The notes below the pieces were generated by a model. That model had not been told where the DNA came from. It did not search any database and saw nothing but the letters and a program-made list of their open reading frames with translations. A program made the translations under genes and the position numbers. From assembly GCA_018881555.1 (NCBI GenBank), contig JACAXG010000064.1, forward strand, positions 2,575,422 through 2,639,421: a stretch of 64,000 nt of DNA, in the 5' to 3' direction. Below, piece by piece: positions 10,471-22,822 of the stretch (within the stretch, counting starts at the first letter, position 1; the number at the start of each line of letters is the position of its first letter). This DNA comes from Amblyornis subalaris. Taxonomy: Eukaryota; Chordata; Aves; Passeriformes; Ptilonorhynchidae.

Positions 10471-13400
10471 GGGGAACACACATTTCTGCAGACAGTCAGA
10501 ACACAGAAACTTGCCTTCTGCTTGGAACCAGCCTTGTAAGAAATTGTTTCTCTTCACTGACTACAGAAGTGGTCAAAGCTGAACCAGCCTACTTCCTTCA
10601 GAGGTATTTTCATCACATTTTAAACCAGATTTGAGATTAGACTTGGTTGCTGGCGAGGGTTAAACCAAGCCAGTCCTTTTCTTTCCCTCAGCACCGTGGC
10701 AGTATTTTGGTGCTGGTGTTCAGAAAGTGCATCCCTGGATTTTTTGGGTTAGCATTCTTCATGGAAAGCTAGAAGCAGCTGCCAACCTTACTTCCCTGGG
10801 AAAAGGAGTTGGAACGCTATTTGTGGATTCGAATTCTCCTGTCCTCAATAGATTCTAATGGATTATACACAAAAAATGTGACTTCTTCATCCAGTGACAA
10901 ATCTAGAGCTCCACATTTTGTTTTTTCAAATCACAATTTGAAGAATGCTCTAAGGGGGAAGTCCCTGAGAAAAGTTCTGGGGTTTATGCCTTTTTTTTTT
11001 TTCCTCTAGAGGAGGCCACCACTACCTTGTCTCCCAAACTGGTAAATCCAGACATTTCCCTAAACTTCAGTGCCATTCTCAACCCCACAAGAAAGGTGAA
11101 CTTTTCACAGTTCCAGTCCTTTGTAACCACGAGTGCAACAGCTCTGCTGTGGTTTCAGTAACTGATGAAAATAGACAATTTGCAGCTTCTTGAGAGAACA
11201 ATAGAAGGAATGAAAAGGCTAATGACAACAGCCAAGATTCGTGGCCCAGGAAAAGGAGGGCGACATCATTTTCCCATATTCAAAGTTGGAAAACATGAAT
11301 CCAATTTTCTTCTTTTCATCATCAGCAAATAATTCGGATGTTTCCCATCCCTTAATTGTGCCTTTGTTTCTGTGACGAGGGGAAATCATCACCGTGACAA
11401 TCTGTTGGCTAAATTCTCCCCACATCTGCGGAGCGTTTCACCAAGCGGGCCGTTTGCCCATTTGCAGGCTAATGAACAAGAGGAATTTCAGATTCTTGAG
11501 AGATGGAGGCTACACTGGGAGGTTGGGAACCATCACGATTTAAAAAACAGCCTGGGCTGGGCTAGGAGAAAGATTTTATGGGTTCTGCCAGAATAGGGGC
11601 GAATGATGACACATTCGGTCTTCCTGTGGGAATTTTAGTGGGAAGATCATGTATTTTCAGGACCATGAGACTTTTTTCTTTCACTGTTCACAACAGAGCA
11701 TTACACCATTCCCTTCTGGACACAAAACCCCTGAGGATTTTCCTTCGCTGTCACTCCCTTAAGCCTGAGAGCCACACTCAGAAAATCTTTTAACAGCCAG
11801 CACAGTAAAATATTTTCTCAATGTCATCTGCACTGGTGTCATCGAAAACAGACCTCTCCAGGCTTCGTTTCATTCACCAAGGTTTGTGCACACAATAGCC
11901 TTTCATTTCTCCACTCTGGGACAAAAAAGAGCTGGCTCAAGGTGAAATTTTGGGAAGCTGAACTCTGCAGCCCTTTGATTTTTATTCTCAGAGCTGCTGG
12001 AGAGCCTCAGGAGACCACAGTGTGCCAAAAAAATGAACAAGACTCAGGAAATTTGCTGCTAAGCTTGTCTTTAAGGAGTTGAAGCCATTCACATCCACCT
12101 GACCCAGACTGTAGGAAAGGGAATGTGGGATGAAACCGAGGCAGAGAACAGTGTGGGTGTTTACAGCCTGGGGATGGGTGAAACTGGTCACTGTGGTGGG
12201 GAAATGTGCTGATGGAGGTGCAGTGGACACAGGAAAAGCAAAGTCCTGGCAGCTCCGTGATCCTTTCCTGGCCAAAGTGGGAATTACACACTCAGTCACA
12301 GCCTCTTTTATGATTTAGGAACAAAACAGCTCCTGATGTGTCGGGCTTATTGGCCAAATTAGAGCTTCACTAAGAAAGTCCCTTTCAGTCTTATTCTCTT
12401 ATCTATCCACAAGCACTTCCATGTTGCATTCCATGTTGTGGGTTGCAAATAAATCACCAGGAAGATGTGCATCAATATCCTAAATTGGAGGGATCAGGTC
12501 ATTCTCTGGACCAGAGAGATACAGGGATAGAAAAACACAAGGTCCTCTCTGGGACTGCCTAAAGCAGACGGAATCTGGTCCCTCTTTTAAATTGTTTCCA
12601 AACCTGATTCAAAACTCATCATGGTTATAAAGCAAGGGAATAAACAAACCCTCTGTGCATTGTATTGTTCCATGTTCCCTTTTGGGTGGCAGGTGGCTTT
12701 GAAATCATAATAACAGGAATTAAGAGTTCAAAGTGGCAGACATTCAAAAGCACGATCTCCATCTCCATATGCCTGTATTTGTGTTCTAGCCCTGGGACAA
12801 AAAGGAATATTTTCTGCAAGAAGATGCTATGCTGGCCTCCTGCACGTGGCTTTGCAGCTCAGGCTACACAAACTGATGTCATATTCTGATATTCTCTACA
12901 GGATATTGCAAATGTTTCCTGCTAGGTTTTTAATATACTAGGATATATTGTATATGATTTCCCCCTCCTCTTTGTAGACCTGGGGTATGTGTTCTCTCAT
13001 CTCAGAGACTTGGACTGACATTTCAGCCAGGAGGGAAAAGTCACGGCAAGTCATTCATTTCACAGGGGAGAAAACTAATTTCCTTACTGTTTTAAATTTG
13101 TGAGGCTATTTTCAAGAAACACCCCAACTGGTGTGCCATTTGTCAGGCAGCAACAATTCCTTTCAGGCACGTCTGGTCTCAGATTTGCATCTTCATCAGG
13201 ATTTGAACCCGGATGCCTTTACTGCATCACTGTCATACAATGGAGAGAGCTCATGGGGCTCAGGCTGTTGTTCTCTAGCAGGCTGATCATTGGAAGTAAA
13301 GATGCCACTCGCTCTGATCATCTGCACTCTTAAATACATTCACCCTGTTAGATCTGTTGGTGTTTGAATTTAGGAGTGGCAATATTAAGATCCTGGTTAG

Positions 13401-13960
13401 CAAGGTTTATAAGATAAAAAGAGAGGTAGATTTCAAGTTTTAATTCAACATCTAAGAGAAAATGATATTTAACTACAAAAAATCCCCTTAAAAATTAATT
13501 GCTAGTTGAATGTGTCTTCCTGCATTTAGAAAAAAAAAAATCGGGACCGAGCATCTGAAATAGCCAAACACACAGAAGTGTGAATTTGGTGGTACTGATT
13601 TTTGTGGCTCCAAGCAGTAATGGGAGAAGTACAGATGTTTTATTCCTCTTTTTTTTCAGGATGCCTGGTAACACCATCACAACTGTCCTTATACAGAGTG
13701 TTCACACTGCCAGGCAGCATCAGAACCACTCAGGATGTCTAGGAATGGTCCTATCCCAGAAAATCTGTCCCAAATAAAGCTCCTCAAATGACATTTTTTC
13801 TTTGGAAAAGTACAAATGAGTTTAGACTCCTGTTTTTCTCTTATTTGAAGAGAGATGACTGGAAAGTACACGATTAATGAATGATGTGACAGAGTTTGTA
13901 AACTTACGAATGATGGAAAGAGTTATGATCAGGAAATAATTATTCACTGTCTTGCTCATT
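10471..13960. other. Unique sequence, no gene seen
   Basis: About 3.5 kb has no recognised repeat or exon. A compact block at about 11385-11480 has unusually many CpG sites for its surroundings and reads like a possible conserved element. Open frames are short and unrelated to any family I know. Confidence 0.45.
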
Positions 13961-14114
13961 GCAAGTGGTGGAGTCATCATCCCTGGAAGTGTTCAAAAAC
14001 CAAGTAGATGTGGCACTTTGTGACAAGGTTTAGTGGGCATGGTGGTGTCTGGCCAAAGGTTGGACTTGATGAGCTTGGGGGTCTTTTCCAACCTCAATGA
14101 TTCTGCGATTCTGA
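13961..14114 (+). mobile_element. CR1: CR1 LINE 3' terminal fragment, type B
   Basis: The copy starts at a GTGGTGGAGTCATCATCCCT block and continues GGAAGTGTTCAAAAACCAAG. It then passes TGTGGCACTTTGTGACAAGG and GGTCTTTTCCAACCTCAATG, and ends GATTCTGCGATTCTG. This is the last 150 bases of a type B CR1 in sense orientation. Confidence 0.92.
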
Positions 14115-17100
14115 TTCAGGGCAGGGCAGTGAAACAATCAGACAAAGCAAAGAGAAGTAATTTCTCAGGCAGCCTTCAGGTGACTTATGCGTCTCTTTCC
14201 CCCAAAATACAGTGAAGCGCAAAAAAAACCCCAAACCACTTTGTAAGGGAATGAACAGACTCATAATGGACAAATCCGTGGCTGCTGAACACTGAAATCT
14301 CCCTGTGAGTTGTGCATGCAGGAGTCACCTGCCAGGAGCTGGGAGGAAGATTTACTCTGTTATTTGCCTGTTTACTGTGTGGTTTATCAAAACAGCAATT
14401 CCTGCCTTTTGTTGGAAAAAGTATTCAGCTTAGCTGGATGATTGGTCCATTAAATAATTGTATTTTCTGATGTGATTCATTTTGCCCAGTGTGAGGGTCT
14501 CGTACTAACAGGGATCTTTGGCAGCCACTGATGGGAAGTGTTGGACATCCACAGCCCCTGAGCCTTTAAACTGTTCTGCTCTGAGGGGTAGGGATGAGGA
14601 GGCCAAACTTTCATATCCATGACCTCAAAACACATGAAAAATATTCTGATATGTAAATGACCAGGAAAGAAATGAGGCTGAGAAAAACAAAACTCGAGTA
14701 CCTCAGTCACTGGGATCTAAATCATAATCATTACCATTAATTATCAGTACTTAAGAGTCTTAGTAATGAATCATCTTGTCAGGAGTGTTAATGGGATGAG
14801 TGGCTGAATGGTAACAGATCTTAAATCTGAGCCTCTCCACCTGTTCTGCAGTTGTTCCTTCCAGATGAGCTTGGGCTGCAGCTCCTGGCAGTGCACCTTT
14901 GCTGGTTGTAAACAGCAGCATTCTTCCTTCAGGGCCAGCAGTCCCAGCTCTTTTAAGCAGCATTGCATTAATTTTAAATTAAAAAAATAAAAAAGCCTGC
15001 AAAGTAAATCATAAAAGACAACAGAGGGGAAATCAATGTTTGGAGATGAGAGGATTAAGTCAGGAATGAAGAAGCTCTGTGAATGTGTAGCCAGAACTGG
15101 AAAAATGCACACACACACACACACACAAGCACACACACAAACACACATAAATCTGAATTGCTTAAGGAATACGAGTGTAAATAAAGGATATTTTATAGTG
15201 CACCAAACTGCCAAACATGCCATAACCCTGTGAAAACCACTTACGCTTTAATGGCTGAAAGGAATAAAACTGACAGAGGAATAAATTCCCTGTGCACTCT
15301 GACATCCGAATGCATTTCCCATGGAAATAGTCCTGTTTTCCTCGTTGATTTCAATAGAGCCATTGAATAGGGTGACTTTAAAGGTATCCACACTTGGTTG
15401 GGTAGGGCAGTATATCTTGGCTTGAAGAAAACTGGGAGATGTTTTCCAGTGAGACCTTAGCAGTTGCGGATAAGAAGTGAGCAAGAAAATGCTGGCACCA
15501 CTGGTAGAACAGGTGGGATACCTGGTGTGGAAAAGTTTGGAATACAATCTACACATTTAGGAGCTGAAATTTGAGTTTATTCACACCACAGTAGCAGAGG
15601 GGACCATGCTGCTTATTGAGTTTAATCTCCTTTTCCCAGTGGAAATCCTGCCATGGATGTTGGATCCTAGAAAATTCACTGCGCGCACCCCCAAATGCCA
15701 CAAGCCATAAAGCAGACCTTCCAATGCTCCCTAACAAGCTAAAAATGATGCATTTAGGTATTTTAAAAGACGAAACCCTACATAAAAGCAAGGTGTCTAA
15801 GGAAGGGAGAGAGACTGACCATGTTGCTTTTGTACCTTCATTTTCAATAACCGGAGATTTGTAAGGTGGAAAATGGCCAGATGGTCCTAGGACGTGGCTC
15901 TTGCCCTAAGGAAGAAGGTGACCCCTCCTTTCCATCTGTTCCTCAAAATTCAGTGTTCTTTGGTGTATGATATGGATTTGAGGTCATAACAGTATGGTGA
16001 GAGGAACAAAGGACATCTTTGGTTAGAAAAGAATATTCTTCAAATCATTAAACGTTGACATCCCCATTAACCTAAGCTCTCCTGACAGACAGGGGAGTGA
16101 TAATGAATACAATCCCTAGAGCTAAGGATGACAGTCCTGTCTTCCTAAGGTCTAGCACAGGTCACAGGACAGATGAGTGAAGCCCTTAAAACACCTATTT
16201 CTGTCCATTTACTATAGAAGAAGTCAAGGGTGACAAGCTCAGCAGTGGATTTTATAACACAGGCATCTAAACTTAGGTGAGATGAATCACACAGTAAATG
16301 CCCTAACAGTGAGGACACTCATTATTCTTACATGGAATAATTGACCATGGAAAGGGGGAGAAACATCCCCATTGCTTCTCACCTTTACTGGCAATAAAGC
16401 TACAGACATCTCCTGTACCATCTATTAGGTTTCCTTGATCTCTGAGTTTTATTACATTATCAAAGCAGGTGAGGCACTGTGTTGGCATTATATGAGCCTT
16501 ACACACATTCTTCATATTTCCATCATTCTTGTGTCAGCTGCACCAATGCTGACATGACCTGAATAAAAGGCATCATATAGTGTCAATCCACACTCAGGTG
16601 AAGCAGCAATAAAAATGTTTATGTGTGTTTATACTTGCAAAGCTTCCTCGATCATCATGATGAGTCCTTGGAGGTTTCTGGCACTGGGAAGATCTGATTT
16701 GGCCTTATTTTGACTTGTTGCTGTGTGCAAGGGCTTCCTAAGCAATCCTGCATGAACTAAGTGTTTAAAGTCTTGGTTTCACACCTTCCCAGGCAGAGAG
16801 GAGCGGTGACAAAGCAGGAGGTGTGTTCTCCTCACCAGAAATGCACATCTCAGTCCCTTTTCTGCTAAAAGATGCAGAGCCAGCCCATCAGCACCTGCGT
16901 GGCTCCAGGGCTCTCCACCTGCACTGCCATCCATCCTCCAGATTCCTTGGCATTAAGAGAGCTGCCAAAAAAAACCAGACTAAAGGCTTAAAACAGCCTT
17001 CAAGGAATTAATCACACTTCTTCCATCAGCCCTTTCCCCCCCTTGTCTTTCTAGCTGCAGATATTACCCCTTGATTCATCTAGCTATTCCTGCCAGATTC

Positions 17101-18254
17101 AGGATGCTCACATCCCATGCAAACCGATGGATTTCTGTGGAATGGCTGTGTGGATACCTGAGGAGTGGAAAAGAGTTTGATTTTGAGCACAAGATGGGAG
17201 ACCAGTGTGATGGTGACAGAAAAGAGTCAGGTCTTCCCATCACACACCACCTCTCCCTTTTCACTGTCTCTGGTGGGCAGTGTGGTTTGTCCTAAGATAG
17301 GAAAAGCAGGAGGGAATTGCAGGAGGAACTGTCTGGATGCATCATTAATGAATTACAGAGATGATGGAGCTGAGATATTGGTGCACACCAGCTTGCAAAA
17401 GGCTATAAAGAGCTGCTGGAGGCTGGGCCAACTGGGAAAACTGGTCTCCAAGGTTGCAGGCAGCTTCCAGGTGGATCCTTCCTCTGGCAGAGATGCCTGG
17501 GGTACATTTGACCTGAAGATGGGGTAAAGCTCATTTTTGGATGGGTGAGCAAACAGCACTAAAATCCAGTCAAATATGGAGGCAAAATCCTAAAAGAGCT
17601 CCACAGGTGCTGTGTTGCTTTGTAATTGTGAATTCTACAAGGCCAAAGACTGTAAACCTGTACATTTCCAGCTGAACATGCCTGCGTTATATAACCCTGA
17701 CCGAGTAATAAGGGTGAGGAACTAACTGGGGAAGATCACAAGGGTCCCAGGACCTCACAGATGTTGAAATCTGACTTTTCTACAATGCAAATGTTTTCAT
17801 TTTTTTGGGGATACGGACACTTGAGGTGGGTTAAGGGCAAAAAGGAATAAGGGAAACCCTCCCATTCAGTCTCAAGGTTCAGAGTGGAGCTCCTTGCCAA
17901 ACTTAGCCCCAGACTTGGGTTTAGACTAAAGGTTTATTCCTAAAGGTTTTAAAAGCACTTAAACTTAACAGCATTAAATTGATAGCTTAAGTCAAACAAT
18001 TTTAAAAAATATTCTATAGAATTTATTATAAGCACAATGGTAACTCACTTATAGGCCTGATTTACAAGTTTAATGTGTTTAAGAATGTAAGAGAGCAACA
18101 TTCATCATACATTTTCCGTAGCACATTCCCACTGCACACACACAGACCTAAAGGAGCGTGGGCAAGGTATAAACCTGTGAATAGCACCCCTCAAATTCAG
18201 GGAAGGACTCACATCTGATGCCCTTGCATCTTCTCAGTGGGTGAGGGGTTGAGC
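14115..18254. other. Unique sequence with one microsatellite
   Basis: Over 4 kb has no recognised transposon apart from the CA repeat at 15108-15147. A 150-codon minus-strand frame at 14771-15223 crosses that CA repeat and has no domain, so I do not call it a gene. No tRNA or other structural RNA was seen. Confidence 0.45.
15108..15147. repeat. (CA)n microsatellite
   Basis: Alternating CA dinucleotides run for about forty bases with a few A interruptions (AAGC and AAAC). Interrupted repeats of this size are usually moderately polymorphic. Confidence 0.95.
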
Positions 18255-18744
18255 CTTTGGGAATGGGGGGTATCAACCCAGGATCTGTTGTCATTCACTG
18301 GTCCTCCAAGTAGAGCAAACTTGAGAATTTGCTGGTTCTGAGAGGTGTCCACTCAGAGGGAGATGCTGATCACAGCCCTCTGTGGTCCAGGAGAGCTCAA
18401 AGGGTCTCACTCTGCACCTCTGTTTATAGGGCCACGAGAGAGTGGGCTTTGGCCACAGCGATTTTCCATCCTGGCCACAATTCAGGTGGGTAACTTTTCG
18501 AAGTTTCATAACAAAAATGTTGTTCCACTTGGGTTGTTATTCAGGCAAGAAAAATCAGTTTCCAAGGCCGCTCATTAAAAAGCAGGAGCTCGTTAGACAG
18601 CACAAGTTCCTGGGAGCAGTCGGTGCTTCTGATAAGCTCAAGAGGGGCTCAGCCCAGGGGCTGTTTGTCAATGCTGAGGAATAACGAGGATTTCTGAGAT
18701 CATAGTTTGGTCTGAGGAGGGTGGGAAGCACCACCACAGTGACA
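18255..18744 (-). mobile_element. Probable decayed endogenous-retrovirus LTR
   Basis: Read on the minus strand, this region resembles an LTR layout. It would start with TGTCACTGTGG near 18744, followed by a GC-rich U3-like part. A TATA-like box CCTATAAACA lies at 18421-18430. About 30 bases beyond it is a block containing GAGCTCTCCTGG, like the cap and start region of avian LTRs, then GTGGACACCTCTCAG and GGAGGACCAGTGAATG near the distal end. No clear terminal CA, target duplication or internal retroviral sequence was found, so the distal edge is a guess. A unique promoter-like sequence is the main alternative. Confidence 0.42.
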
Positions 18745-21275
18745 TACTGAACGTTTTTATTAATTTTTTATTTTTATTTTGAGAGAACTAAACTCACATA
18801 CAAAAAGTAGGGTGGGGAAATAAAATTTTATAAGAGGTTCTAGCAGATAAAATGAGATATTCTGGAAGCCATAGAGATTGAAAGGGGGTTTGATGTAAAA
18901 CAAAACCCAGAATATACAGTTACAGCAATCACACGAAACAGACCTGAAAAATGAAGCCAGAGTATTTAGAGGTAGAATGTCTCTTTATAAAATCCAGCAC
19001 TAAATCCTTAGAAAGGTTTTTCCTTCTCCCTCCTTGACCTCTCAGCAGAAGAATCTTGTAATGAGAAGTGAACCTCAAAGAGCTCCTGGCTGAGTTGTGT
19101 CACTGTGGGTTCCCACAGTAATTAGGACTTTCTAAACTTTCTGAAGTAAGACTCAGCTCTCCTTTCATTTTCTTTTTCTCCTATACACTACCTTTGCTCC
19201 TAAACTTTTTTTCCCTTTTTTTTTTTTTTTTCTGTCAGAAAGCACTGCCAGATTCAGTGGCATAAAATAGGTGGCTGAGTGAAGACTGATGGAGTCAGAG
19301 AAATTTAAGGTTTCGTCAAGGCAAGTCTCCACAGTTATTGAGATACATTATGGTATTTTTGTGTTAGTGAGGCTTTTTTCCCTCTCAGTTTTTCCCACTC
19401 AATTTTCCTCACCATTTACTAAAAGGCTGTATTTTCAGACTTCCATGAGAAGCTAAGACTGTTAGAATGTCAACATCTCTTGATTCAGTGTAAGCTAAAG
19501 ATCCATGGAACAGTTTCCTGCTGGAGAGCTCTGCCTGCTACAAATACTATTTCATGATAGTACAATCCTTGAGAATCAGTTATGTTCATTCTGTAACTTT
19601 ACTTCTGTGGGAAAATCTGGATTTATCAGAGGGAATGCTCGTTCAGTGTATTGGGAAGAGCAGTGAACTGATACTTTTACACTTGCTGAAATATGGCAAG
19701 GCTTGGTGTTATACAGAAAATCATTGTGGTATGAAGATATGAAGACACTTCCTCTTTTCCTCCTGCACAAAAATGTGTCCTGCTCTGAGATAACAGGTTA
19801 ATTCCATTCCCTAGCCCCTGTTTTTCTGGAGAGCAGCGAGCCAGGAAGGCAGTGGAGCTTCTCTGGCCTTGAGAACAGGCCTGAGCATTTGCCTGTGTGA
19901 CCGCGGTGACAGAGCCAGAGAGGCTGGGTAATGGGATGATGCTATCTCTGAGGATACCCAGGCAATGACAGAAGGGTGAGGGAGCTCATGCATCACTGTC
20001 TGACTGGCAAACAAAGCCCTTCTCCGGAATTATTCAGGAGTATTTGTTCTGAGCGGGGATGACAGAAAGAAATATGGTTTGCTTTTCTTCAGTCTCATGA
20101 ACAGCAGTGCTGAGGACGACAGCCAGGACCGGGGCAGATCCCTGTGTGATGTGTCCCCCTGGCTCCCTACCNTGCTCAGACATCCAGCAGCTAAACGAGT
20201 GTGGAGGAGGAGGGGAATCCTGCCTTGCTGAGTCCTTTACCTTCTCAAACTCGTGGGCTGCAGACCACTCTTCCCTCTGAGGTGTTCGGTGGGCAGCAGA
20301 GCTCGGCTTTTGTCAAGCCTGTTTCAGACTGTGACAAATTTGTTCCCTGAATCCACACTCTTTTTAATCTAAATGTCAGGTAGGAAATTAAAGCCCTGCT
20401 GAAACGGAGTGTATTACCAGCATTTTATTAGATCACAAACAATTTAATAACCAGATAGAGGGAGAAGGTCATTTTGTTGTCAGTCCAGCTTATCTCATAA
20501 ATTAGGCATCAGGTTTTGCAGAAAAGCATCTCTCAGCAAATAAAATTATCTGGTTTGATGAAGGACCTCTGTCCATGGAAAACACATAACACAGATTTAA
20601 AGAGGGAGCCCTGTAATAAAATTATGATCCAGAAATGTATGAAAGGGGATGGGTTCTTTAAAAATACTTTTCCCACATTTACCCTATTAACAGCAAGTAA
20701 ATGCCAAAGTAGCAAAGGACACGCCTTCCTGATGAATTTGTGTGAAATACTTTCAAGGTCAGTAANAAAAGGGTTGGCAGATGAAATATTGATGATAAAT
20801 AGGGTAGNTCTTAGTGACCTCAGTGGCTGAAAAGGGAAGAAACCCAGAACATTATCTCTTCACTAGAAATATTTATAGCCTAGAAATTACACTTTTCTGA
20901 GCAGGAGCAGGGCAATGAGTGATGCAAAGCAACATGGCATCGATTCCGACATGTCACACCACAAATCTCTTTCTGGGGTGGGGGAAAGGAGTGACAAGGA
21001 AACGGCTTGGTTGGAGCAGAATTTATTTCTGGTAGAATATGAATGTCTGGTGTTGCTCAGTTTGGTCTTCCTGCAGCTCTCTGAGCACAGGCATTTCTAC
21101 GCCCCTGCCTGTCTCAAGCTGTCTTTTGTTATTATTTTGTTTCACTCATTAGAGTGAAATCAGACTTGTGCTTTAACTGTCCCGCTGCAGTGGGAGCAAA
21201 TTTTGGTGCTTTATGCCCTGAGAGATGCTGCAAGACAAAGGTGCAGTGGCAGCAGCAGAAGCTTCATAAAAGTGT
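18745..21275. other. Unique sequence, no gene seen
   Basis: AT-rich unique DNA contains a T run of 16 at 19216-19231. Around 20380-20520 there is an AT-rich block (AGCATTTTATTAG, AACAATTTAATAACC) of the kind seen in conserved non-coding DNA. Isolated ambiguous bases reappear at about 20172 after an 18-kb stretch without any. Confidence 0.45.
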
Positions 21276-21570
21276 TCAGAGAATCATTAAAGTTGGAAAA
21301 GACCTTTAAGATCATNAAGTTCAACCATCAACCCAGCCCCATCACCGTGTTCCTCACAAAACCACAAAACCATGTCCTCAAGTGCCACATCCACATGTTT
21401 TTTTTAACACTTTTAGGGATTCTGACTCTACCACTTCCTTGGGCAGCCTGTTCAAGTGCTTGACAACNCTTTCCATAAAGAAATTGTTCCTAATATCCAA
21501 TCTAAACNTCCTGTGGTGCAACTTGAGGCCTTTTCCTCTTGTTCTGTCACTTGTTACCTGGGAGAAGATT
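21276..21570 (-). mobile_element. CR1: CR1 LINE 3' fragment, type B
   Basis: The plus strand reads TCAGAGAATCATTAAAGTTG, then GAAAAGACCTTTAAGATCAT, CACTTCCTTGGGCAGCCTGT, AAGAAATTGTTCCTAATATC and TGTCACTTGTTACCTGGGAG. This is the complement of a type B CR1 3' region. Sequence after about 21570 no longer matches the element. It faces a plus-strand type B copy at 21983-22293, making an inverted pair. Confidence 0.93.
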
Positions 21571-21982
21571 ATCTTCCTGCTTACATTCTGTTGCCACCAT
21601 CCAGCTGGAGAAACCACCATAGTGAGGGTAAAATGGGGCATTTCCTTCCTGTGGGAGGACCTGACTTGCATCTCATTTCTCCTTTTCTTTGCATAATGTG
21701 ACATCAACCTCTCCTCAAAACGTAGCCATACGAATATTCTACCCCTCTGCCAAANGGGGCCTGGGGATGCTGTGAGACAATGGGCTTTAAAAAACGAAGA
21801 ACTGGAACAAAATTCTACNTAAAAATGAATTGTTAAAAATTCTATCACCCCAGCGAGTGGGTGGTAGCATTTCGGTGGTCTGAACTCAGTATGCAAATTG
21901 GTGTTTGTGCTGGAAAGCTCATGGTGACGACGTCTAAGAGCCAGGTCTGGTTCATGTCTGCATGGACCACATCTGGGTCTCA
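21571..21982. other. Spacer between inverted CR1 copies
   Basis: About 410 bases separate the two opposed CR1 copies. It is not recognisable as CR1 or any other repeat. A 172-codon minus-strand frame (21378-21896) spans this spacer and the left CR1 copy. It is a chance frame in repeat sequence. Confidence 0.4.
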
Positions 21983-22293
21983 GTCGTGCTCTCTAAAACT
22001 CCCTGACAGGAATTGTAGCCAGGTGGGGGTTGGCCTCTTCTCCCAGCTAACANCTGACAGGACATGGGGAAATGGCCTCAGGTTGCACCAGGAGAGGTTC
22101 AGGTTGGACACCAGGAAAAATTTCTTCACTGTAGGAGTAGTTAAGCATTGGAAGAGGCTTTCCAAGGAAGTGGGGGAGTNACCATCCCNGGAAGAGTTCA
22201 AAAGAATGAGTGGACATGACACCTCTTGGCATGCTGGTGTTTGGTTTGAACTTGATGGTCTTGGAGGTCTTTTCCCAGCTTAGTGATTTTGTG
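21983..22293 (+). mobile_element. CR1: CR1 LINE 3' fragment, type B
   Basis: Sense-strand CR1 begins in the CTCTCTAAAACTCCCTGACA block and continues AGGTGGGGGTTGGCCTCTTC, CACCAGGAGAGGTTCAGGTT and AAAAATTTCTTCACTGTAGG. Its tail is GGTCTTTTCCCAGCTTAGTG ATTTTGTG. The 3' end is intact but diverged. Confidence 0.93.
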
Positions 22294-22737
22294 TGCCAAA
22301 GCTCACAGCTCCCTTGGTAATGCCTCTGGAACAGCCCATCCATCTCATTACTCTGCTTCACACAAAATTGTTCTGATTAGTACCTACGCTGATGTGATTT
22401 TATCTGCCCAAACTAAAGCTCTGACTATACCTGGAAATCTCAACTCTGCTTTTGTTCATGCAGAGCAGTGTTTTGATCATAAAGTGATCCAGCCTCACCT
22501 GATTCTCCTCTGCTATGAACTGCCTCTATTCCCCTTTCTAATTCTGCAGTGCATTCCCAGCCAGCCCGGCCTGATAATCGCTTAAAACAGATTAAAGAGA
22601 CACACACGGTCTAAGAAATGTTTGGGAAAAGGTTGGAGAAGCCTTTCCAGTGCATGGATACCATCCATGTGGAATCAAACTGTTCCAAACACTTTGACTC
22701 TCTGCCTGTGCAGACCAATGTGAGAGGTAAATGTATT
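22294..22737. other. Unique spacer
   Basis: No repeat, RNA or exon was recognised in this 440-base stretch. Confidence 0.4.
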
Positions 22738-22822
22738 CATAGGATCAGAGAATCACAGGATGATTTGGGTTGGAAAGGACCTTAAAAATCTTCTTATTCC
22801 AATACCCCTGCCAAGGACAGGA
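22738..22822 (-). mobile_element. CR1: CR1 LINE 3' terminal fragment, type A
   Basis: The plus strand reads CATAGGATCAGAGAATCACA, GGATGATTTGGGTTGGAAAG and GACCTTAAAAATC, then CCCCTGCCAAGGACAGGA. This is the complement of a type A CR1 3' tail. It is truncated after about 85 bases. Confidence 0.9.

Noticed and set aside
14771..15223. 150-codon minus-strand open frame
   Set aside because: It includes the CA microsatellite translated as a cysteine-valine run and has no domain.
21378..21896. 172-codon minus-strand open frame
   Set aside because: It covers an antisense CR1 and its spacer, and contains several ambiguous codons.
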